Shown piece by piece: positions 1 to 10,738 of a DNA stretch of 64,000 nt (positions within the stretch are counted from its first letter, which is position 1; each line of letters opens with the position of its first letter). A program made the position numbers and the translations under genes. Under the pieces are notes generated by a model, which did no database searches, had not been told where the DNA came from, and was given only the letters and a program-made list of their open reading frames with translations. This DNA comes from Rotaria macrura (taxonomy: Eukaryota; Rotifera; Eurotatoria; Philodinida; Philodinidae), in the NCBI GenBank assembly GCA_900239685.1, contig OENT01000333.1:62001-126000 (forward strand), in the 5' to 3' direction.

Positions 1-201
1 GATTGATGCAATCACAATCTAATCCTTGCAACTGCAAAAGTATGTTTGAATAGAATGAATTTATACATAAATAGATGTAGTCTCGTGGACAACGTAACGT
101 ACCACATTTTATTAAACTTTATTTATGTGAAGCTTATATAATGTATTTTATTTCGGGCACAGTTATTATATTGTAATTATCGTCTTTTGGCTATCAACTT
201 C

Positions 202-3200
202 TTATGGATGGAAGTGACTCTTAATGAAAGGTAATGTTAAGGACACTAATCCAGGAATTAGAGCTGTGATAATACCAGGAAGATTCACCTTTTTCTTAAA
301 TAATAATGCGTATGGATCATACTGTTTAATAAATGAATTGAATGTCGGCATGTCCGTACTTGTATTTTGATGTATGAGACTCATTTTGTAAAGTGCTGTT
401 GTTTTCATTTGATCAATACTTCTATTTGTCAACCACATGATACTTACTAACGAACCGTAAGAAAAAAAATGTGCCGAACTATTCAAAATTGTTCCCATCG
501 TTATCGTTTTCTGTATTGTGAAAATTTCATAAGCATAGGCACATGACCAAAGAAGACAACAGCTAACATAAATACTTGCGAAGATATTTGCATTCTTCAA
601 TATTTCATGTTCTCTCCAATTTTCTCTCTTCGACGACACGTTTTCTGAGTAAGTTCTCATCGTCAATATTCCTGTCTCAACATTCTGAATATTTCCGGAA
701 AATAATTTTCTGATTCTATCATTCTCTTTTGCAAAACTGTTGTAAGTTCGTATCATCCAGCATAAAGTAGATAAAACGATAACAAAATTCAATACGTAAG
801 ATATAATCTGACAGATCATACGTGTCTGCTGCAATTTGGTTTTTATCATGGTTCCTTCTTTAATTTTATTATATGCTTCGTGCAAGTCTGCTATATTATC
901 CAATAAATCCGAACACACTACTATAATCAAAGCTATAAAATATTGCCAACGTGCAGAAGTTATTCGTAGTCTAAAATTATGAAAGTTTTAGCAGTTTGTT
1001 TAAAATCAAACGAATCAGATTGCAATCCTGTGGAAAATTTAGTTCATGAACTACAATAGTTCTTGTTCCATGCCAATCAGATATGGTATATAGGATGAGA
1101 AGATTGTTTTTGTTTATAAATGTACTACCCAGTGAAAAATGTTCGGTGATTTTAATCGAATTATTCTGCAACAAAATCAAAATTGAAATCGATTGATTTT
1201 GTTGCAGAATAATTCGATTAAAATCACCGAACATTTTTCACTGGGTATCTATCAAATACTAGACAACATTGATCTTATTAACTCTAAGTGAAAACAGAAC
1301 TTTTGTGTTTGTTTGTTCATTCATTAAGTAAAAAGAAATGATTGATTAACTGAACATAGAGTCATATAATTATTTATCAAGTACATTCACAACCGTTGGC
1401 GACTCTGTAGCTAACTTATAATGCAAAAGTAATAAGACAAAGGTTGGACCTTATTTCTCTTAGATACAAAAGTACTGAAAGAAAGTTTCTTTCGTCAAAA
1501 GATAGAACTTACTCTTCTCTTTCGATTCATCTACAACAAATTTTTTGTCACACATCCATAAAAGAAATGACACACCGTGAAAGATGACCACCCTCAAAAA
1601 GAGTCTGCACTTTTCGTAAAATACAAAAAGACGATGGAAAATGTCGATCTTTATATCTCTTGTTGAAAAATAGTCTTCTCTTTCTACCTGTATAAGATTT
1701 ATAATTGTTACACGTTCGAAAATCGAGTGAGGAGAATAAAAAAAGAAGGAAATATTCGAACAATAAACTTCCGATTTTTCTATAGACTCATCAGACGTAT
1801 GCTGTGGAGTAATAGTTATTTCGATTTTCCGGAACTCTCTAGCAAGATCATGTAAAAAGCACAACTAATTAAAATTAATTATTGTCTCACAAGGCATCTT
1901 TTATGAGTCTGTAGTTAGAAAAGTCGTAAATTTATTGTTCAAGTACTTCGTCTTTTACTCACCTCACTTGATTGACGAATGTGTGACAAATATAAATCTT
2001 ATAGAGTAAGATAGGAGAGAAAATTTCCTGTCAAATGATAATACAGTATAACTTTTAGAATATATTTATCGATGAGATATCGGAATCAACATTTTGCACG
2101 ATTACATCGTATAAAAAGACCAGATTCGTTTTCAGGGTGTGCACTTCTTTTCTGTTGCATTGGCTCACTAATAAACGTTTGATAAAATGAAATTATACAC
2201 GAATGCAAAAGAGGAGACAATCGTCTGTCTTTTGATAGAAAACTGTTTTCTTTCTGTACTTTTCTATCCAAGAGAAATAGGGTCGGGCATTTGTTCAATT
2301 AATTTATGCACGATGGGTTATGTTCATATCGGAGAACAACGAATCACAAGTTTCTCAATTAGAATTTTATGCTTTCTAATACCATTTTATTGTATTTGCC
2401 AAAAGAATGATCTTCGAAGAAAAAGCAAACAGAAATAAAGGATAAGGACAACGTTTCAGAAATCTTCATCGCAACCGAACTGAGTGTGATCAGTGGTGAG
2501 CGCATGTTGTTTTTTCAAGGGGGAAACAGCTGATTATTGATTAGATATGATTAGTGTTGATTACCTAATCACTCCTAATCAACACTAATCATATCTAATC
2601 AATAATCAGCTGTTTCCCCTTGTGTTTTTTACAGTTCAGGTCCTCAGCAGAAATACTTTTAAACTTTTATATGGACTCCCGCACTGAAAATAACTTATGT
2701 ATCCTTATTTTGATCTCTCACCTGTTTAGTTTCTGGCAAAGATAGAACCACTTTGAAATAGGTCTTTCTGCTGCAATATTATGATTGATAGGAACGCGAG
2801 GATTGTGTGCTTGAATAGCAATATCGTTCAAAATTCCAGTACGTCCATTTTTCAAAATTCTAAAAATCAAGTAGACCGATGATAATGGATTGATAACATA
2901 GAATGCAATTGATCCGATCAGAAAAACAATATAGGTGTCTCTCTTGTAATCGGGAAGTTCAAAATTAGTAATTCCGATTAAAATGACCAGTAAAATACCG
3001 ATGATGCTAGCGAGAATGGAAATCGTGAACCAAAGAGCTCGACGCTAAAAAATAAAACATTAAAAAAGACTAATTAGGACTATTTATTATCATGGGCAAT
3101 AAAAGTATCCTAGTCATCAACCTATAGATTTAACTGATTGAATATATCATTTAATTCTGTCGCTTGGCGACGTAATAACGAAAAGTCACTATTCATGTAG

Positions 3201-3529
3201 TGATAAATCAAGGACACTAAATAAGAGTGAAGTTTGTTGTCGACGTTATATAACTCGATAGTAAATTCTGGTCTCACATTATACTTTTTATTAAATCAGA
3301 AGGCAAAATAATCTAGACACTTTCACTTTGTGAGACACGTTGTCTCAAATATATTAATAAGAGTATGGATAGAATTGTACATCTTCGCTATATCCACAGA
3401 CTCGCTCGCACATACATGCAAATCTAATTTTTGATTAGTAGCTCTTACAATATTACTCTGGTGGTTTACGATTTCGGGTCTTGGTAATAGATGATCATTT
3501 TCATTCGGGTTGACACTATCCGATATCAT
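202..3529 (-). CDS. multi-pass membrane protein, unidentified, three exons
   Basis: Three exons join in phase: 3529-3416 (38 codons, ending at a GTATGT donor), 3044-2722 (ends AACAG before gtgaga) and 970-202 (acceptor ttttag, stop TAA at 202-204), giving about 401 residues. The N-terminal 38 residues are polar and probably cytosolic. Several hydrophobic segments follow: about three in exon 2 and the start of exon 3, then four or more in exon 3 (around ICQIISYVLNFVIVL and ASIYVSCCLLWSCAYA). The layout resembles a 7-8 helix integral membrane protein. Soluble loops carry Asn and Arg/Lys-rich stretches and no catalytic motif I recognise. I cannot place it in a known receptor or transporter family. 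The second intron is about 1.75 kb, much longer than usual here, and holds two perfect hairpins. The gene model is well supported by phase; the function is unknown. Confidence 0.7.
1126..1247. repeat. perfect hairpin, 55-nt arms, 12-nt loop
   Basis: Bases 1126-1180 are the exact reverse complement of 1193-1247, leaving a 12-nt loop at 1181-1192. The outer ends read TACCCAGTGAAAAATG and its complement. No coding potential is evident. It lies inside the long intron of the minus-strand membrane-protein gene. It looks like a small non-autonomous foldback/MITE-type insertion or a young inverted duplication; the lack of any arm mismatch suggests it is recent or is maintained by gene conversion. Confidence 0.9.
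2520..2619. repeat. perfect hairpin, 44-nt arms, 12-nt loop
   Basis: Bases 2520-2563 are the exact reverse complement of 2576-2619 around the 12-nt spacer 2564-2575. The outer ends are GGGGAAACAGCTGATTATTG and its complement; the arms contain repeated GATTAG units. It sits in the same intron as the 1126-1247 hairpin but is unrelated in sequence. The equal loop length of the two is striking. Confidence 0.9.
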
Positions 3530-3788
3530 ATTATCTTGGTCGACACTTGAAGAAGAAGAATGTGAAAATGAATGGATTTGTAAAAACCAAGTTAAAAGTA
3601 TTGAATAGGTTAGCTATGTAATCGAATACTATCAATTCAGATCAAATTTCAGATTTTTTTTTGTTAAAGAACATGACGTATACGAAATCGTAGAATATGA
3701 TCACGTGATATGGTTGATAGTAAAAATTTTATACTGCTCTTACTTGAAGAACGAATGCAGTAGCAGAATCTAATGGAACAACTCATAC

Positions 3789-4013
3789 GTTTTTGACTAA
3801 AGAAGAAAAAATAAATTTCATCAAACGAAACAGAATGGAAAAATATTTGTCATCACATAATTTATTATGTAAAAATACAACAGAGAAATTGATATTTATG
3901 TCGACGATTTGACTTCTCGTTTGTATGATTCATACGAAAACAAGGATTATAATAAAAAAGCGAACGAGTTTGTAATGACAGTTGCTCGATGGTTTTTCTT
4001 ATTTACTAAATGA
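3789..4013 (+). pseudogene. possible decayed coding fragment
   Basis: Plus-strand translation gives a Lys/Glu-rich stretch (beginning FLTKEEKINFIKRNRMEKYL) that runs into a stop. Near 3890 the adjoining frame takes over with a balanced segment (REIDIYVDDLTSRLYD...) ending FTK and TGA at 4011-4013. Two coding-like pieces offset by one frame suggest a relic with a frameshift. I do not recognise the family, and short open frames arise by chance in AT-rich DNA. Confidence 0.2.
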
Positions 4014-5794
4014 TACCTTCTGTGATTATTGTACACGAGAAAATTCGTTGTACTTGTTATCTTCAATTTTATGCGATACGTCATCTAATACTAGAAGATG
4101 GCGATGAGCATGAATTTTATGGTCGTTATCATAGCTTTGTTGTTGTGACGTTTATATCCTGAAATCAATTTAACTAAGTGCACTTTTCTTACGAGGAAAG
4201 ATCCCCAAGGATAATCCACCGTTTCGAATGTTAGATATCCCGGTTTATAGAAATCCACAAGTTGTTTCTAGTGGCATAAAGCATTTTTCTCTGTAGAACT
4301 TACAACTAGAAAAACAGTTCGTGTAACTATGAAAGCTCACGTACGGAATATAGTTAAAACCCCGAATTTTTCTATGCGATCTTTCATAATTATGCCGATA
4401 TTTTTTTCTAGTTCTAAGCTCCATTGAAGAAGACGCTTTATCCCGCTAGAACCAGTTCGTTGAGCACTATAAACTGAGATATCTCCTATTTGAAGTGGTG
4501 GTTCATGCTTGATGACCTCTCCTCATTAGCCCAATGCAAACTTTCATCGTCATGTTCATGGTTGCACTTCAAATGAAAGATGATATCAAATGCATAATTT
4601 CTTGCATGAAGAAGTGAATGTAGATGTGTTTCAGGACATAACTTTCATAGTATCATTCTACGACGAAGTAAACCAATAGTCTCACTAAAGTGTTGAAAGA
4701 GACTTTTCCTTATACATATAGAATTTAAAACAAAACACTCTTTCTCATAGTTGAACCCAAATGTACAATATAATATATTCCTCTAGTAACACATAAAAAA
4801 TACAGTCAAAAAAAACTTTAAAATTTAAATAGATAAGGCTTATGTTTGCTCTTGAATATACGTTTGAAGGTCATGTTTTCTTATGTATTTGAAATGAGAC
4901 ACAGCCACAAGGATGAAATACAACAATTCAATCTTGCATGCCATTGGTAAACGTCAAATTTGAATCACGTTCAATACAATAGATCTATATTACCCAATAC
5001 CACATGAACGAGGAATGCATTGTAAGAACAATTGTCGATTGATAAAAGCATAGAAGTCTAATTGTAATTAAATTTATTCGAAATTTTTATTTTTTCAATA
5101 GAAGCTTTGTAAGTTTTGATTCACTTAGAAAAATTCGTCGAAACACCGGATAAGATAGCGTTTGTCAATACAATACAAGAATGCGATTACTTGTTATGCA
5201 AAAAGACACGTATATGTTATTTAAAGATGTAATCGAATTTTGATTACTAATACAAAATTCAGATCGTTGAATTTACATGTCATTCATCGATGAACATTGA
5301 TTTTGATGCACTTAATAATAAAAGCACGGAAGAAAAATGATATTACAATTTTGGTTATTACACAAACAATTTTAAATTACTTGAATAGAAAGACCGTTGT
5401 AACATTTGATGTGCCAAAATAAATTTCTGTAGAGAAATACAACCATTGTTGGATCCCTTTGTAATATATCAAAAATTAGGATACATATCTTGATGAAATG
5501 TGAAATTTAACTTGGTATCCAACAAATTCCAACTTTTCCTGTAATTATCATAAACAATGCATTGCATCAGTATAGGTAAACTAGAAATTTTGAGAATAAA
5601 TAAGTTCCTGGTTCGTCTTTCAAGTAACATGAATTTTGGATTTGGCTTGATGAGCAACGGAATCATGTGCGTTTGTAAATGTTAATGATAATTTTTTTTC
5701 CATGTGTTCTCTCACCATAAACGATACAAAATTGCTGATCATTAGTTCAAGAAGATTAATATGAGTTGTTTTTTTTTTTTGAGTCTAAGTGTAT

Positions 5795-5869
5795 TTAGGT
5801 TGTATCAGGTGGTCTTAATTCATCAGGCTGAGGTGGAGGCATAACAACAATTTCAACTGGTTCAGCCAT
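5795..5869 (-). CDS. 24-codon proline-rich mini-ORF followed by an A-run
   Basis: Minus-strand ATG at 5869 encodes MAEPVEIVVM then a Pro/Asp-rich end, stop TAA at 5795-5797. Its composition (Pro, Glu, Asp, Val) is more protein-like than the flanking frames. On the same strand, about 14 nt past the stop, comes a run of about a dozen A residues (T-run at 5769-5780 on plus). This could be a retroposed short transcript or a 3' exon whose 5' part I cannot find. No family is recognised, so this is a weak call. Confidence 0.2.
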   Translation of the reverse strand: MAEPVEIVVMPPPQPDELRPPDTT

Positions 5870-8048
5870 AGTAACGCGATTATAAATTGAAGTAGTATAT
5901 TCAAATAAATAAGTCATATCAACGCAATATTAGCCAACTTTAATCACCGATGAGACAATCAAAAGGTAAATGAAAGCGTTTCGAAAATAAAATTTTACTT
6001 TTATACTATTTGTCGTAAGTTTTATGTTGGATTTTTCCCGCTAAGGAAAAGTATGAATCATGACTGTGCCTTTCAAAGATGTAGACAGATGGTATCAACG
6101 TGCCACAAAGTACATAGTCCATTGCGTGGGTATGCATAATTTCTCAATTACCGAAGTAGCCGATGACTAATTTTATCAGTGATAGAAATTAGTAAGAAAA
6201 TTCTGGTTTGTTCTATTAACCATGAGATGAACTCGTCTAAACTGGATCGTAAATTGCTTAGTTTCTACGTTCTTCAATCTAGATACAACAAGAGGAAGAC
6301 TTCCAGATTCCGAACTCAAAACTTGCAATTAATATTTTTCTCCGAAAACATTGAGTACATGCAAAATCTTACAATAGATAGGCTTTGAGATACGGTAAGA
6401 TAACCTTACAATTTTATACCATCATACACTACGCATCTTACGGTTTTCAATTGTCATTATAATCTTATAAGATCTTGCATGCGATTTTTTCACTTGCACT
6501 GTTATTCGCGAAACCTTGTAGGTCATTGTCTACAACTGTATTTCCCTTACAATATTGACTGACTTTGCCTCAGGAAATCGAAAGTTCATTTTCTTATTCG
6601 TCACGACAATCACGAGCAGTGAACAATCAATGTTAAAATTGATGTCAATATTGATAGACACGTCACATGACGTATCTAGATTTGTTGACATCTACCAATA
6701 TGGTCACAACATAGCCATCAAAACTTGACAATCATCGACAAGAATTATCCTATGACGATATCCAGACTTTTCAACCTTCTAGTGTAGCACATCATCCGAT
6801 TTACACTGTTTCAAAAAGAATTGCTTTCTAGTCAGCTGTACACTACTAGTTATTACTATCTTCGCAGAACCTCGAAAAAGTTCTAGATGTCGATAAGCTC
6901 GCAGCTGTGATTGTGCGAGTTTATCGAATGAATACACTCTTACGCTAAAAATTCATTTCGTAACTGGTAGTTCACATTTCAATTTGTGAACGTTACGTGT
7001 ACTGTTTACCATGCTGCACTGTTCTTTTAATTTGTCAGCGCCTTTGCTGCTATAAGTCTCATTTGTATGCTCAGCGATTCACGCAAATGTTCGATGGTTT
7101 TGTAGAATATCTAGCAACTTTTCTGACTCAAATGAATCTAGTATAGAAAGATATGTGTGGTTAGTGTGGATAATCATCAGAACATTCGATTCGTTATATA
7201 GGAATTTAGAAAAACAAGTCTCTGTTCTATACCTGAACTTCAACGTTATCCAACGTATGAAAAGATTGCTTAATAGCATCAAAATAAATAGTAGTTCGAA
7301 ATTTATTTCTACATGGATTAACTCAAACATCAACTTCTTATGCTTATCAAGTTCTGTTAGTTACTGTAATCGAATTGAAAAGGGAACAGAACGAAATAAC
7401 TTTGCATAAGAAAGAATAATAAAACTGTAAGTAAAAGTCATGATTGAAAAAGCCCGCTGCATTTGACCAATACGACATAAATCTTATTCAAAGTTAAGAA
7501 CTACTTAAGATGTAGTATTTTGTGTCTTTATGAATATAACTACAAAAACAGATGTTGATCCCAACTATAAGACTTTTATAAAATATAACAAAAAGCAAAC
7601 ATCAGTTTACAAACATGTTAACTATCTTTTAAATAGAGCATGTTAAAACATTTTTGCAAAAGCTACTTAAGTTGAAAATATAACGAATCTAGGATTAGTT
7701 AGTCAACTGTTTATCGATAGTTTAGATTGCATAAAAATGATCATATAATTATTTTTTTTCACCTGTCTTTTCATTAAGAATCTGTAGATGAAAATCGTAC
7801 CATTTCAAAAGCAGTATTCTTAAAGATTAATTTTCAATTTTTCGACACAGTTTCGAGTCGTCTCAATTGATTTTTATCGATTTAATCGTATCCAACATTG
7901 ATTCTGTATTGTATTTTTTCATTTTTTATTTTTCCCTCTCTCTCTCCACATGTTTTCTCAAATATACTTATGAATTTTACTAGAGAAAATTTCGAAAACA
8001 AATCATGTCTGATATTTTTTACATTAAATTCATTTTATTATTAACTAA

Positions 8049-8387
8049 CTAAACACTTTCACCAAATCGTTCTCGGTTTTTAATAAAAAATGCAGCCAAA
8101 TATTCGATCGGTTTTTGTGGTCTTTCTTTTGCTACAACGGATAGACCTTCAATAATGATTGGAATCACTGTATTATTGAAATAGGCTGCTGTTGGATAAG
8201 CTTGAATATCAGCTAGTGAAGGTGCATGCGATACATTAAGTTCATGTTCAATTATTTGTAATATATTCTGTGGTAATTGTGGTGAACCACTTGCCATTGT
8301 ATTGACAGACGATGACGATGGATCCTGAAGAAGAACATCAGCTGCATTGATGTCATCGTGTGTGTGTGGTTGTTCTGAACTAGTCAT
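8049..8387 (-). CDS. dpy-30: DPY30 homologue, SET1/MLL complex subunit
   Basis: Single-exon ORF of 112 residues; human DPY30 has 99. Residues about 65-107 carry the Dpy-30 dimerisation/docking motif: AYFNNTVIPIIIEGLSVVAK followed by ERPQKPIEYLAAFFIKNRERF, which matches the family pattern YLDQTVVPILLQGL...ERP.NPIEFLA.YLLKN. The N-terminal 60 residues are Ser/Asp-rich and probably disordered, as in relatives. DPY30 homodimerises and docks on ASH2L, supporting H3K4 methylation by SET1/MLL complexes, and the same fold serves dynein arms and PKA-type docking. TTTATT at 8034-8039 gives an AATAAA 10 nt past the stop. An acceptor-like ataacag lies 7 nt before the ATG, so a spliced 5' UTR or spliced leader is possible. 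Confidence 0.93.
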   Translation of the reverse strand: MTSSEQPHTHDDINAADVLLQDPSSSSVNTMASGSPQLPQNILQIIEHELNVSHAPSLADIQAYPTAAYFNNTVIPIIIEGLSVVAKERPQKPIEYLAAFFIKNRERFGESV

Positions 8388-10738
8388 TAGTTTGCTGTTA
8401 TACCAAGAAAATAAATAAATTGAAATGTAGAAATGAATGCAACTTTGACCATGAAGTTTGTCGTTGACATAGCAACACCCCTACAGTTGTTCTTCATTTA
8501 ATCGAGCGGTATATGACGTTGCAACACATGCACGCATCATCATCATCATCTAATTTATAAAATTCATACTATTCTATTACTTTTTAAAGAAAAACACTCG
8601 ACTGAGCTATGGTGTTGAAATCAAAGATAGTCAATGTATTCTTCTTTCTCTCTTTTAAAATTCTAAAGAACAATTCTAAGATATTTTCTCAGATTTTATG
8701 GATGAATACGATTTTGATTCGTAAAGACGAACTTATTGTAGATTCAATTATACTAGATACGTTTTGTTACAAGAGATAATCATCATAACGGCTAAACATA
8801 GGATGTCCAACAGTTATGATTCATACTTTTTCAATGACCGAATCTTTTTTGAAACGATTGACATCAAATTTAACGATACTTGTTTCGATTATTGAACACT
8901 ATATTGATAGCATCGCAAAGACCAAGTAAACCAAAACATTTAAATCCTAAAAGAATTACTATTTTATTTTCTTGGAATGAATTCTTTCTAGAAAGTCGTT
9001 ATAAATCATTCATTAGTCCTATAGTTTGCTATCATTTAGTAAGCAGCATCAAGTTAACGATTTTTTTTCTTTCTTTCTTATTGATTTCTGTGCAAACCAA
9101 CAATTATCAAACGTATCTGTTCGTTTCCTTGTCACCTAACAGATTGCATCACGTGAACTCAAATCATTATCGTTCTCAAACTCAACAATAGAATAACACA
9201 GTAGCCTAAACTACATTTTCTATTCATCATTGATGTTAGATAGAATCTAGTGATAAATCAAATTTTATCTACCGATAAATATCAGCTTCGTTTTTCGAAG
9301 AGAAATACATTTAACCATGTTTCAATTGTAACCTATTAATAATAACAAAAAAAAAAACTTTAGGATTATATTTGAAGGAACCACTTCACTCGATACTTCT
9401 TATTATTGCTCGATTTAAAACTAGATTCAATCATTTTCGAACTTAATTCTTACTTCTGTTGATGACCAATTTATTGTTATCCTATCCTATTGCTTTCTTT
9501 TTTTTTCATCCAATCAATAAAACCAAAAGACCGACCAAATGAATATTTCATATATCACGATCGATGATATCAACGTTTAATTCAAATCACTAATAATAAA
9601 GTTTGATATAAATAAATCATACATTGTAGAATTTATTGTTACTGGTACGTTTTCCTCACTGTTCATTGATTGATGTTGTCAACTTTTTATCTATAAACAA
9701 TGTGAACTCACAGTAATCATTATGAATAAATCAGTGACACATGAACATTAAGAAAGTTGATGAAACCATGTCTAATTGAAGCAAACTTTCATTTCTTTAT
9801 TTTCATTCAATTGTCAATATTCAAAATGTGAATATTTCTCTAATTCATCTATGAAAGAATATCTTAATAGACAAATATCTTTGTAAAATCATGTGCTGAA
9901 TTCTTCCTTGTCATTCATGGTACCGCACAGTCAAATTTTGAATCATAAATACTCTTTTATTCGATACTTGATGACATCGTTGTCTTGTTCATTTCTGTAT
10001 AAATATGTTTTTTTTCTTTCGATTGTACACTATTGCAGCATAGAATCATTGTTTGCCTATGAGTTGTAAGCATGCCATTATGATTTTCATTACATTCCAA
10101 ATAAGAGTAGTAGAGCAATCTATATTTGAGGTCATCTGATTCTTTACAAATTCGACATAATAAATTCACACAAAAGAAATCTAATTTTGAATCATGATAT
10201 TTGAAATGATATTTTCATGGAACTATTATTCATTTCGTAGTTCAAGGTAACTCGTATAAAAACATGAAATGTATTTGTAAACAAATGCCCACACATTTCA
10301 AAAAGCAAAACACGGTAAAAGAAACATAGTGTATGCACTCGTTATCACTCCATGGAATATGAAAGACGTTTTTTTTTGTTTCTTACCTATTTTTTGGCAA
10401 TGATTAAATTATTAATCTACTCGATAAATGTTCGTATATTTTTGTCTTTGAAAATGTTTTGCATCAAATACAAAAATAAGTAAAGTTCACTTTTATCATT
10501 ATAACCTATTAGATTATGATGAAGTCGTATTATAAACTATGCATTGTCTTGCCATTAGATAAGCAAAACGTATTTACGTTTTATTGTTCGGTTTTATTTT
10601 CGATTTCTTTTCAAAGTCTTTATATATCTGATAGCAGTGTCATTGTTCTCTTTTTCGATTTCTCTTGAGCATCAATCAACACCCGAAGCATACTAGAAAG
10701 ATAATTTGGAAATAGGGTATATTTGAAAAACAGGCGAA
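8388..10738. other. intergenic interval, no gene seen
   Basis: About 2.35 kb between divergently oriented DPY30 (minus) and the SLC5 gene (plus), so it should contain both promoters. It holds AT-rich sequence, a short CATCAT run near 8538, and no coding pattern or repeat I can support. Confidence 0.5.

Larger units (their letters stand above)
3530..8048. other. gene-poor AT-rich interval
   Basis: About 4.5 kb with no convincing multi-exon gene on either strand. The open frames here are short, biased to AT-rich codons and lack family motifs. Two weak coding-like traces are listed separately: a frame-shifted stretch at 3789-4013 and a 24-codon ORF followed by an A-run at 5795-5869. I see no repeats of note beyond homopolymer runs. 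Confidence 0.5.

Noticed and set aside
1460-1864. 134-codon minus-strand frame in the intron of the first gene
   Set aside because: AT-driven composition, no motif, overlaps another frame and lies inside an intron fixed by splice phase.
8538-8551. CATCAT run as a possible microsatellite
   Set aside because: Only about four or five units; not above expectation.
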